DNA of 64,000 nt, from contig CM032228.1 of the NCBI GenBank assembly GCA_019009955.1, forward strand, positions 5,639,001 through 5,703,000, given 5' to 3'. Made by a program: the position numbers and the translations under genes. Positions 13,345-54,282 of this stretch are shown here, one piece after another. Source of the stretch: Riptortus pedestris (Eukaryota > Arthropoda > Insecta > Hemiptera > Alydidae). Each line of letters begins with the position of its first letter. Position 1 is the first letter of the stretch. The notes under the pieces were generated by a model. The model was not told the DNA's origin, did no database searches, and was given only the letters and a program-made list of their open reading frames with translations.

Positions 13345-14640
13345 ATGAGAATACATTTCTCGCATTCTTAAGAGAGAAATTAAAAAAACTAGATAACATA
13401 TCATACCAGTCAGATATACTACTACTTGTACTCATATTATTCAAATATATAAGCATTATGTAGAGTTGGAAGAAGTTTACTTCTGGTGAAGTAGGCACAA
13501 AAGGAATGGGTTAGTAACTGGCCCGAAGAGAAAAGGCTGGCCCAATTTAAAGTATGGAAAATTCCCAGCTATTGAGATATAACATATTGCCATTAGCAAC
13601 CTTGGACTTTGAGATAGCAGCCAGCAATATACAACATATCTTTATGATCTCTGATAACATCGCAATTCCTCAACAGGTAAATATTTCTAAATTGTTAAAA
13701 CAAAGCCTCCATACAATATACATAATTAACCTAAAGCCTTTGATTTCCTATTAAATAATAATTGTAACAAAAAAAAGGTAAATATTTTATGATCCCAATT
13801 TAAGATGGACGGTAGCGAAGTTTGGCGAAGAAAATCAATACAAAAGTATAGTCTAAGGACCAATGAGATTAACTACTTTGAAGGGGGGGAAAGCACATAA
13901 TGTGATAACGGGAAAAAGAAGCAAAAAGGCCGACTTAGAGCTGAGAAAGGAGAGAATGGCCTCATTACCATTAGCAAAATGGTGGCCGAGTTATTTCAAC
14001 AGAAACTCTAATATTTAATACTTACGAAGATGAAATAAGCCCTGGCATCGTATCGAGAAACTTTTTACTCTCCACCTGATTAATTGAAGATAAACTGTAA
14101 CAAATACTCATACTTTATCGATAAAAAATAATTACTACAAAAATTAAACTTGAGTTTCGAATGAAACGATAAACTTTTCATGCCACCGTGGTGTTATTAG
14201 AAGCTGGCTGAAAGGGACTCATGACGTCAGCCGCGCAGGGCAGCCAACATCAAATACATTCAAATAGAAATTGACTGTATTTTTAAAGAAAAAATTACGA
14301 AAATGAAATTTGATTCAGTAACATTATGTCATTAACACAAACATTAAACATTTCTTTGAAATTCATTTAATTTTCAATAAACTGGATATAAAAAGAAGAA
14401 GGGGGGGGGGGGTAAATTCATATCTAATGGCCACTAAAACAAAATGGCTAATGACCCTCGATTTTTCTAAAGAATCAATTTAATGGAGCTGAAAAATAAG
14501 TCCCTAAATGCAGGAGCTGAACAAGTATTTAGAAGGAACAATTCATGATGTCTAAAGCTATACAGGTGTATATATGACTAAATGAACTACCACCTCTACA
14601 CTACTTACTTATCATAGCTCCTAATGGCAGGGCACACTAC
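13345..14640. other. No gene recognised
   Basis: AT-rich single-copy-looking sequence. A G12 run lies at about 14401-14412. Confidence 0.55.
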
Positions 14641-14641
14641 C

Positions 14642-14795
14642 AATGATTGGTTCTATAGAATGTTTTGATTTGACTCATAATAATGGAGATGTTTTGAATC
14701 ATTAAGAATCCCCCCTCAAGCCCCCCCCCCCTCTGTCTGGTCCGATATTAACGAGCTTGATTTTATTTTTTACGTAAAACTTTTAAATATCACGG
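14642..14795 (+). repeat. Family H fragment abutting copy 7 head-on
   Basis: Internal piece (GATTGGTTCTATAGAATG to AACGAGCTTGATTTTAT) in plus orientation, directly joined to the minus-oriented copy 7. Confidence 0.65.
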
Positions 14796-15354
14796 TTTTA
14801 GCAGATTCCCCTTCAGGGAAATCAGCTATTGAGGTCGAACTCATGACGCGATTTTCAAATTTCTTCAAATGTCCATCGATCCTTTTCAGAAGATGACGAA
14901 AATGAGGTCCGTTCAAAATTATATATATATATATATTTGTCTGTTAACGTTCTAGCGGTCGCAATTTTTGTTTGATCGTTACCAAACTAGGATATTTTTT
15001 AAAACGTTTTATGCAAAATAAAGACAGAATCATGTCGTTTAAAGGCTGAAATCGGACCAGTGGGAGGAGGGGGGGATTTTCGAAAATTCGAAATATATCT
15101 CTTGTTATTTCATACGTCGTGATTAAAAATAATTGTATAGACCCAATCTTATTGCAACATTAAAATTGTACTATAAAATATTGTTCTATACATTTAACTC
15201 TCCTTATCTTGGAAACTAGTAACCGAAATATTTGCATTTTTATTAAGTGTAACAGAGGAATGAGTTTCCCCCAAAAGCTAGTTCGGCTTTTCACTTCAGA
15301 AACTTCACGTGGGAAATTTGCTTAGTTTACGCAGCCCCTGCGTGACGGACTTTT
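14796..15354 (-). repeat. Family H repeat, copy 7
   Basis: Complete in reverse: the 3' end TTTTAGCAGATTCCCCTTCA at the left and the 5' end GCAGCCCCTGCGTGACGGAC at the right. (TA)n at about 14922-14936. Confidence 0.85.
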
Positions 15355-15356
15355 GG

Positions 15357-16078
15357 TACATTTTTTTTTTTTTTTGTATAGCGAAATATAAATGAGATAT
15401 ACCCTAAAAATTATAGCGGGAGTCAACAATTTTAAAGGGCACAAAAGCCTAAACCGAATCCCCCCCCAAGGAAACTCCATACTAGGTTTGGTATTAACTC
15501 CTCCATGATTATAATCCTGTATTAACATTTTACTAATGATTAGTAGTGGGGGTTGCTAATGGGAAGGCATTGAAAATGGAAAAATTGCCCATATTTTGAT
15601 TTCCTTATTGTTTTAATCGGGCAAATATGTCACATTAACCGAAGGTTGTTCATTTTGTTATGAAGAGTAAACTTTGTTATATATACTTTTATCGGTTCAC
15701 CGGAGTTATAGATTAAGATAATAACGCCTTATAACTATAGTGGGACGTCCCAACGATTTTATTGGATACAAACAGTAGAGCCGAATTTAACAATACTCGG
15801 TATGTGAAATCACATCAACTTCTCCATGATTATAAGCTGGTTTAGCATTTCTAGGGACGGACAGGAGAGGGGGTTATTATAAGGGAGGTCTGAAATGAAA
15901 AATTGCAATATTCTGTTTCCTATTGCGTTTTCAACAAAGATGCACATAGAAAGTTATTTATTGTGTTATTTAAAGTAACTTTTGTCATATACCAACAAAT
16001 TGTAAATGAGATATACTCTAAAAACAATAGCTGGTGTCAACAATTTTATTGGGCACTAATGACTGAGCCTAACTAAAC
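15357..16078. repeat. Tandem repeat array, about 320-bp period (units 1-3)
   Basis: Recurring landmarks: CTCCATGATTATAA at 15501 and 15822 (321 bp apart), GAGATATAC, and GGGAGTCAACAATTTTA or its variants at unit ends. Units are 65-80 percent alike by eye. A fourth unit follows the H insertion at 18407. Confidence 0.7.
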
Positions 16079-16370
16079 AAAAGTCCGTCACGCAGGGGTT
16101 GCGTAAACTAAGCAGATTTCCCACGTGAAGTTTTACTCTCATCCGTTATCCGCCCCGATTTCATAAAAATGCAAATATCTCGGTTAATATTCAAGATAGA
16201 GAATAAATCTGTATAACAATATTTATAGTAAATTTTAATTTGCAATAAGGATTGGTTTTCTATAGAATTTTTTCTATATCCGACGTTATTATTGTAAACC
16301 GAAAATATTTCGAATTTTAAGATAAATCCCTCCCCTCCTAAAACTCCCCCCTCCCACTGGTCCGATTTCA
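16079..16370 (+). repeat. Family H repeat, copy 8, 5' part (split by a DDE transposon)
   Basis: 5' AAAGTCCGTCACGCAGGGG through GGTCCGATTT, then interrupted by the 1.9-kb transposon. The 3' part resumes at 18271. Confidence 0.83.
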
Positions 16371-18270
16371 GGGGTTGTCCCCAAAACCAAAACGGCCAAA
16401 ACTTCAGGTGATCGATAGAGGATCGAAAAACTAAGACAAAAAAGTCCTCTGGCATATGCCTCGTTTTGCTTCGTTTTCGAGGAAAATCACAAAAAACTAA
16501 AATATAGTTTGTGCCAAAAAACTAGTTAAGGCCAATTGGAAGAGCGGATTTTATTTCCTTGAATTGAATTTTAGCAATAAATGTTATTCCAATACAATTA
16601 TTGTATTCTAATTCTTATACTAACAGAAAGGGTATAAATTGAAAAGAAAAATATTTTTTATTAAGAAAATTTAATAAATTATTTTTTATTCAAATATTCT
16701 TATTATAAAAAAAATTACCAATTTACAGTAGATTTAACATTATGAAACAATAACTGAAGTTTAAAAACATTAAAAAACCCTAGATTAAAAATTTAGAAAA
16801 ATTAATAAAATAATTTAATATTCTTACTTGGAAAAACATAAATGGTTTTCAGTTTTTATTATGGGTGCTACCTTAGTGAGAAAAAACCTGGCAAATTTTT
16901 GAAGGTTTTTACCTTTCTCTAAAAATTTACATCGTTTAATTTCTAAAGCCGTCAACGTAATTGTTGTTTCGAAGTGCTGGCCTTCTCCCGTATGTGTCAG
17001 GACAACCATCGGAGTTGAAACCAGCTCACAGCCTTGTTTCCAAAGGGATATCTTGCCAAAAGTGCCCGTAAGTACATTCTCCAGGAATAGATGATAAACT
17101 TTCAGCTTTGAAGTCGAGCAGGTAAAAAAAATTACGTTAGGGGACCTATTATGCGATTTATAACAAAAGACCGACCCACCACGTTTACAGTAAACTCATG
17201 CTGGTAGATGAAAATTCTCTAAACAGCGCGGGGCATTTTAATGTTGCCCAAAGGTGGTAGTTTTCTTTGATTGTATATGCCCCGCACGGTGTAAAAGTCG
17301 ACTTCGTCAGTCCAGAATTACTTTCGAACTTAAGTTTACATCGTTTGCAATTGTTCCTTTAGTTACCAATTACAAAAAATTAATCGGCGGGGATAATCAC
17401 GGGATTATTTAAATTTTGTACCTTTTGTACACTGGTAAGCATGCCTGCGGTCAGCCCTTAAGGTGCGTCTCAAATGGTTGTCTTTGGTTATGCTTAGAAC
17501 TGAAGCAGCTCTCCGGACGCTTTGTTTGCCAGGGTTTGGTATTGAAGTGCCTCACAGTAATCCTCTCACTCCGCCTTCAGGTCGGGCTTCCATCGGAGCC
17601 TGCCATACGGTTTCTCGACTGATTACATGAGACGGACCCAGGTCTCTCGAAGCCCTTCTGAAAGTGCTGGGTAAAAACACCTCTGTGTGGGGTTTCTCGG
17701 TTCAGGAAACCCGTCTGCGATTATTCTGCCGTAATCTGCCTGGACGTAGCATTGGCCAGCGCAGATATCCGTAGGACGTATAGACTATGTCCGCGTATTC
17801 AGCGTTGGTAAATCTAGCCTTATTAGTTGACCTTCACTGAAACAATGTCTAGAACACCACTTAATGTTGAGAATGCGAGGCTGGATTGAACCCCACAAAA
17901 GGATTAAAATGATAGGTAAAACATTTTTTATTCATTTCTTTTTAAGTTTAAACACTCCATACCTAGACCGTTTTATTGAATGATAAGGAAAGCCTGAGGA
18001 GAATTTAATTCATGTTTTCTAAATTTACTTCCTAGTAAATTAAAAAATTAAGCTTACTCAAAAAGTCAATAGTTTTTTGTTTAATTTAAACACATTTTTT
18101 AAAAAAAAAAAATACACTTTTTGCACAACTATGTTTTCAGATTTTTGTGAATTCTCCCCACAAACGAAGCGGGAAAACGGATGGCATTTGCCAGAGGACA
18201 TTTTTTCCTTATTTTTTGCGATCCTCTATCGATCCCTGAAGTTTGGCCGTTTGGTTTGGGGAAACCCTGT
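16371..18270 (-). mobile_element. DDE transposon remnant with about 150-bp terminal inverted repeats
   Basis: Left end 16371-16520 and right end 18110-18270 are inverted copies. Both start CAGGG and read inward through CCCCAAA, AAACGGCC, TTCAGG, ATCGATAGAGGATCG and GTCCTCTGGCA. Minus-strand translation of 16824-17850 gives broken pieces such as TNAEYADIV, ENFHLPA, LKVYHLFLENVLTG and LTHTGEGQHFE. These resemble the arthropod transposase family with an N-terminal DUF4817-type helix-turn-helix. The element is inserted in a family H copy and GC is higher than in its surroundings. No target duplication is seen and about 110 bp of the host H copy is missing. Confidence 0.72.
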
Positions 18271-18406
18271 ATATATACAGTTTTGAACGGACCTCATTTT
18301 CGTCATCTACTAGGTAGGATCGATGGACATTTGAAGAAAAAATTTAAAAATTCCGTCATGAGTACAACCTCAATAGCTGATTTCCCTTAAGGGAATTCTG
18401 CTAAAA
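18271..18406 (+). repeat. Family H repeat, copy 8, 3' part
   Basis: Resumes with ATATATACAGTTTTGAACGG and ends GGGAATTCTGCTAAAA. About 110 bp of the usual middle (from the CCATTAACGAAC motif to GACAAATA) is missing at the junction. Confidence 0.82.
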
Positions 18407-18690
18407 CTCGGCATATGAATTAGTATTAACTTTCCCATGATTATAAGCTATATCAAAATTTCTAGGGACAACCATGAGTGGGGATTTGTAAGGGAGACAT
18501 TATATGAAAAATCACAGTATTTCGTTTTCTTTTGGTTTTTCGGCAAACACACATATCAGAAGGTGTTTATTTTGTTATTTAGAGTAAATTTTGTTATATT
18601 CACTTTTGTAGTACAACAAAGTATAAACGAGATATATGCTAAACACTATAGTGGGAGTCAACAGTTTTATTAGTTCTCATTAAATTGTTT
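18407..18690. repeat. Fourth unit of the 320-bp array
   Basis: Shares TCCCATGATTATAAGCTAT, TTTCTAGGGACAACCATGAG and TAGTGGGAGTCAACAGTTTT with the units at 15.4-16.1 kb. Family H copy 8 separates them. Confidence 0.68.
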
Positions 18691-18769
18691 TTGATATAGG
18701 CATATTATGACAAATTATTTTTTTTTTTAGACTTATATGATAGTTTAAGTATGATTCGGATTAGGGAAA

Positions 18770-19650
18770 TTATAAATCTCCGCTCTCTCCCCTCCTCAAT
18801 TATTATAATTAGAAAATAACTTTGTTATTTATTTTCAATAGAAATTTAGACAATACAGCATTTCGATTATTTAATTTTTATAATGTATTTTTTAAACATA
18901 CTGAAGCTGAATTTTCACAATTTGTGACATTGGAAGTCATAGGGAATTCGACTCTTTAATTCTGGTATATATTAGGTACCTTATTTCCTTCGATATTTTG
19001 ATGTTATTGAAGTAACTATGCAATATCTATAAATATTAAAGGTTACTTTGTAATGTCATTATGACAAAATACAATATGCATCTAAACTCAATATGATTTT
19101 TAAAGATTTATTCACACTCTCTTAATACTTAATTTTTAAAATATATTATTCAAACAAAGTCATGCTGAATTTGGGCAACTTGCGATAGCGAAAGTTGTAG
19201 GGAATCAAAATCCTTAATTCTGTTATATATTTTCTTATTTCCTCTTATATTTTGACGTTATTGAAACATCTATGTACTATGTACAACTATTAAGTGTTAC
19301 TTGATAATGTCATTACCACAAAGAACATTAAGTGTTTAAACTCAATATAGATTGTTCAAAATATTATTTAGGTTGCAGATATCTCTTCCCCTCAACTCGC
19401 TTTTTGAATACAAATTAAATTATTTTTATGCAACAACGATTATTTATTTCCACCAGATATATAAATTGTTAGACTATTCAAAGTGTTTAATGTTTTGAAT
19501 AAATAATTTAACTAAAACTATGATGAAAACCCTCAAGTGGGAGCAAAAGTTGCAGAGAGTCTAACTCAGTTAATAGTCTTAACTTATTTCCTGTGAAATT
19601 TTGACATTATTGGCATTGCTTTCAACTCACATTTAATATTATGTATATAA
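18770..19650. repeat. Second tandem array, about 250-350 bp units
   Basis: Units contain GGGAATTCGACTCTTTAATT or its variants, ATTTTGA(T/C)GTTATTGAA, GTTACTT.(G/A)TAATGTCATTA and AAACTCAATAT at about 18.9-19.09 kb and 19.17-19.37 kb, with a more diverged unit at about 19.52-19.64 kb. An inverted relative lies at 24655-24905. Confidence 0.62.
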
Positions 19651-20182
19651 CGTAATAAACATAACTATGCTTAAATAATGTGTCCTCAGACAGTTTTTTG
19701 ACAGAAAATATGTACATTATAGATGATATTTAATAAAAATAAATGTTATCCATGATTTTGATTTGAATTATTCATGGTGTATCAAACAGTAGAGAGGGAT
19801 TGATTTGAGTTCCTACATTTCCATTTATTCTTGAAAACAATAACTTCTATTTTATAAGTATCCTACAGTTACGTGGCCCTTATGGAAAAACAATACACTC
19901 AGACGGGAAGTGTAATTGTACACATTGAAGCCTTGCTATAAAAATACCATTATTATTCAGTCAACAATGATTATCTGAGAAACGTTGGGTACCTTAGTTA
20001 GTTCACTACAAAACTAGACTGTGAGCTGTCCCGAAAGGATGAGGAAATAAGAAGACATGATTTATACAAATAATTATAATTTAAATTAAAAAAAAAGTTC
20101 ACAGTAAAATATTTCTAGCGGAGTCAGATAAATATTTACAAATAATATAAACATAATAGAATATAAGCTTGTTGATTGAGAG

Positions 20183-49306
<29,124 letters not shown>

Positions 49307-49728
49307 GGTATATAAAATTGCCTCCTTCAATACTATCAGGCGGCAATAACTTATGAAAATAAATTCATAATACAATAATGTTTCATATTTCAAACATAAT
49401 CTTGGAAGACAAGGAAGCCATGAAGAGTGATCAGTTCAACTTATTGAGCAGTTTTGCATATGGCTAAACTATAACCTCTATGCTAAGCTCTTACTTACTA
49501 CCTCTGATGAACTTATTAACAATATTAAAATAACTCCATGAAGTTGGTTCATTTTCCAGATTAGATGATTATGGATGAGTAAATCACCATAAGAAACCAC
49601 TTATAAAAGTGTTGTTATTTTTTAATTAACATGGTACTTCATTTATTAAAATGCCTTCAGAAATAGTATTGTTTTTCTCTAATGCTATCTTGGAAGAAGC
49701 AACATTTTGGTGAACTGAGGTTTATATA

Positions 49729-50886
49729 CAGTGGGTAAAACAATTATCCATACACTTAGTTTATTGGCAAAAAATATTTGTTATACATTTTTTAACTTGA
49801 TCTCACGACAGATTTCGAAAAGCACCAACAGTTCCAATTAATTTTATTCATCAGCAAAAATTAAAAATAAATACAATTTTTTAATAATTTAAATTTGGAT
49901 TTTTAAAGTCAAAATAATTTTTCAAACCCCACCCTTGATGGAAATGACGGATGACGTATTTTGGAAATCTTTGAATGCAGTCGCTAATGTCTATCCTCCA
50001 CAGTCTAATGATCCACCAAATTAAGTGTGTTAAAAAATATATAAAAAAAGGCCACGGTCGCCATTTTCAAAAGTGCGCCGCCAAGGGTGGGATTATACGG
50101 AATTTTCACCCCATGCAATATATAATTAAAAAATTTAACTCCGGTTCAATGGGCAATAAAAAATATACGGGCTGAAGACGTTCACTCAAAGAACGTGAAT
50201 CTCCTGAAATCATGCAAAAATCCTGAAGTAACTGCTCATGAGCTTGCAGAAATCATGGCAACAACATATGGGTAAACTGTGACACTCCAAACCGTGAGGA
50301 ATAGGCTGCATCAAGCAGGAAATAAAAGTAGAGCGGCAAACAAAAATATTTCATAATTGAAAAAATAGGCGGAAGAAGAGAGGGAGAATGTAAATATGCC
50401 GTTTTTATTTTGGAAAAATTTGTTGTTTTCCAATGAAAACAGATTCAGTATATTTGGATTAGATGGAAGCAAATTTGTTTTGAGACAAAATGTGAAAGTA
50501 TTTGAACCTAAAAATCTGCAGCCAACTCTGAGGCATGACAGAGGTGATGTTATGACTTGGGATTGCCTGAGAGCTAGTGGGCTAGGTGAATTAGAAATTA
50601 TGAATGCTGAAAAATATGTGAACATGTTGCAAAGTAATTTAAAAAAGAAGTGGGCGAAGGATAGGAATTGAAGGCAGTTATGTGTTCCAAGAGGATAATA
50701 ACGCCAAACATGACCAAGAAAAACAAGGAATTGCTATTATATAATGCTCTAAACACCACCACAATCACTGAATCTTACCCAATTGAACATTTATAGGCTC
50801 TATTGGAGTTAGAAGTCCGAAAACAAAGATCTACTTCATTTTTATGAATTGTTTATTAAGTGTATGAATAATCTTTTTACCTTGGA
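49729..50886 (+). mobile_element. Decayed Tc1-like transposon between MED16 and Mlc-c
   Basis: Imperfect inverted ends: left GGGTAAAACAATTATCC then ATACACTTA, right the inverse of GGTAAAAAGATTATTC then ATACACTTA. TA at 49727-49728. Transposase pieces on the plus strand: VTLQTVRNRLHQAG (about 50280), FLFWKNLLFSNENRFSIFG (first catalytic Asp lost; the usual motif is FSDESRF), and GDVMTWDCLRASGLGEL (50545). Many stops are present. Confidence 0.82.
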
Positions 50887-51726
50887 AAAATAAAATTTAA
50901 ATGATTAAAAATAACTGTATTTGTCTTTAATTATTGCAAATAAATAAAATGAATGGGAAATGTTGCGTATCTGTCGTCATATGAAGTTATAAAAAATATT
51001 TTAGATCAATTAACTAGGTACATGAATAATATATTTGCTCACTGAATATATATTAAAAACTTCCAGCTAATATTTTTGCTCTCATTTACTTTGATTCCCG
51101 AAGATTTGAGCCAACTTTTGTGTAGTTTTGAGCATCATCAATAGCTACTTTCCATAAACGCTAATTGAGAACGAGTTATAAATTAGTTGTAGGTTTCTTA
51201 TTTTAATTAAAAAAAAAACAGTTATTGTACAATCATTGTCTAAATTTCCTAACATATTCATCATCTTGATCACAATCTTTAATTTTTCAATACTTGGCTC
51301 TAGGTGCCAGAAAATATTATACATAAGAAAGCACCATTGAATTTCCAATTCAATTTTAACTCCAAGGGTTGTTTTTGCCACAAATACAAATTAAAATCGA
51401 TTTTTGTAATGTAACAATTAATAAGGAAAATTATAGAAATTGCTGGTAGGAGGGGAATTATTCTTAAGGTTTTTAGCCCCTCCCTCCTTCTCTTTATTTT
51501 TCACTAAAATCAAGAAATAGTTGATAATTTGAAGCGAAATATAATTTATTTTTCAAAAATATATTTAAAAAATACGTATTAATCATTAATATAATAATTT
51601 ATTTTTAGTAGTCTGTTTGAAGTCTTGTTTTGTTATCTTTGAAGTAGTTTATCAGAGGTACACTGTGCTATCTGGCATTCTTCGAATAAGTCATTGATGA
51701 GTCAGGTTATTCTATTGTGACCGAAG
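50887..51726. promoter_or_regulatory. Upstream region of Mlc-c (5' UTR and probable promoter)
   Basis: Between the Tc1 relic and the Mlc-c ATG. No convincing TATA box or initiator could be fixed by eye. The assignment rests only on position. Confidence 0.4.
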
Positions 51727-51729
51727 ATG
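51727..51729 (+). CDS. Mlc-c: Mlc-c coding exon 1 (start codon only)
   Basis: Only the ATG is coding. The next bases are the intron donor GTAGGT, so the first exon is otherwise 5' UTR. Confidence 0.85.
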
Positions 51730-54233
51730 GTAGGTTTATTCCTACTTTATATTCAAACATTCTCACTTTTTATAGCACTTTCTGCTCGCAAATACTTATG
51801 GTGACTTCATTTTTTGTTTTAGGTTTCGTATTCTGAAGATCAGTTGGCTGGTAAGTCCATATATAGGTCAGTTAATAGATTACGACATGAGTGGCCTCAA
51901 CAGGACCATATTTGGTTATGTTTTCTGCTAGAATTTAACCGTTTGCCTTTTCTGAGGCCAGACTTGCTCAGAGCTCCCATGGGTAGCTGTCCTAAGGGTT
52001 ACATAGAGACCATTTCCACTAATAATATGTATGGTTTTGAAATTGTTAACAGGGTTATGACTTCTGTTGAGGGTAGACCTATTACTTAGTTAATCTATCA
52101 GTACTATTTACTACATTTATCATCATAATTTTTGACTTATAATGAATTTTTTTAATCTTTGACAGAGTTCCAAGAAGCATTCCAGTTATTTGATAGCCGT
52201 GGAGACAACAAAATCCATGTTTCTCAAATTGGGGATGCCCTCCGAGCTCTAGGGCAGAATCCTACCGAATCTGAAGTCAAGAGATTCACACATCAACACA
52301 AACCAGGTATTTGCTTTACAATCAGCTAGTATTTATTCAAATTACCAACTACTGCTTCATTTGTCTTACTCATTTGCATTGGCAACACGGAGCCAATATT
52401 TTTTCTAATATTTTGTAATACAATCCACTCCTTAGTTGATTTATCTGTTTTTTATTCACCTATTGTTGTTGTCTTAGTGTTTAAATCTTTTGAGGTTTTA
52501 TTCTAGTCGTAATTAAGCCCTCCTTTTATGCTCTATGAGTCAGCTTTACTCAGCTATTTTATATCCAAATTAGCATGAGTTTATATTTTATTTCTATTTG
52601 CAGTCGAATAGACTGAACATAATGAAATAAATATTAATTAATTAGATCAAAATTATTTGAATTAAAAAATATATAGTAGACTGGATAACAAAAAAAGTCT
52701 GTCACGCTGGGGCTGCGTTAACTAAGCAGATTTCCCTCGTCCGTCATTTATTTGCATTTATCTCGACGTAAAACTTCAATGGGAAGGATATTTGGTATTT
52801 AGGCTTCATATAAAGTGATTTATAACATAACTGCTTATTGTTAACTTGGCATGAGTAGGAGAGGAGAGGGGGTTTACTGAAGGCCGAAAACTAAAAAATG
52901 CAAAAATATCTCGGTTAATATTAAAGATATTGAAAAAACGTACATAACAACATTTATAAAACATTACATTTGCAATAAGATTGTTTCTATACAATGTTTC
53001 GATATGATGAAGATATTAAGAATTTTGGAAATTATCTCTTCTAACCCCCCCCTCTCCTTCCTGTTCGTTTAAATATCGTGTTTGGTAATGATCAAACAAA
53101 AATTACGACTGACTGCTAGAGCAGCTACTAAGCTGCAAAGCCCTTAAGGGAAATCAGCTATAGAGGTCTTACTCATGATGCGATTTTCAAAAAATTTCTT
53201 CATATGTCCATCGATCCTACCCAGGAGATAACGAAAATGAGGTTTGTTCAAAACTGTATATATATGTCTGTTACCGTTCTAGCAGTCGCAATTATTGTTT
53301 AATTGATACCAAACTCGATATTTAGTCATTTTATGTAAAAAGAAAGATCGAGTTCGTTAACAACTGAAATCGGACCAGGAGAGAAGGGTTTAGAGGTGAG
53401 GAATTTCGAAATATCTCGTTTACTATACGTCGGATCGAAAAATTGTATGGAAACAATCTTTTTGAAAATTAAATATACTGTAAATATTGTTATATACATT
53501 TATTCTCTATCTTGAATATTAACCGAGTTATTTACATTTTTCAGTTTTGAGCCTTCAGCAAACCTCCACTTTCATATTAACAATAAGCTGTTGTGTTATG
53601 AACCACTTCATTACAAGGTTAAATTCCAAATGATGTTGTCATTGAACTTTTACTTTGTGAGATATATGCTAATACGTTCTGTTATAAGGGAGAGGGAGCT
53701 CCCTTCTTTTGTTCTTGGATTACTAAAATTTGAGTGATCGAGATAAAAATGATTCTGATTTATTATAAATTACAGCGCTAGCTTTAGCAAATTGTATTCA
53801 ATAAAATTAATGAGTTGTATTCAGATATATTTCATTAATTGTTTGTCTATCTATTCAGGTTGGCCAGCCTGTTTGTTTACAATTCAGCCGCTTTCCATGG
53901 TAGAGATTATTAACTTGTATTGTAAATTAACTGAAAGATTTTTCGTTACCGTTTGTATTTATTCACTTAACATTTGCAGTAGTGTTACCTGCATGTATAT
54001 TTATTTATTGTACTCCATTGCATGGGAAATCTGCTTAGTTTATGCAGCCCCTGCGTGACGGACTTTTTTCCTTATGGCAGGAACCCTATCAGTATACTTT
54101 TATTTCTTGAATTACACATTCTCCACATAAAGTATACTACATGTGCTACTTCATATATACAATTCACTAATATTCTTATCGCAATATACAAATACTTAAC
54201 AAAACATCAGATAATCTGATAAATGAAGCTGTA

Positions 54234-54282
<49 letters not shown>

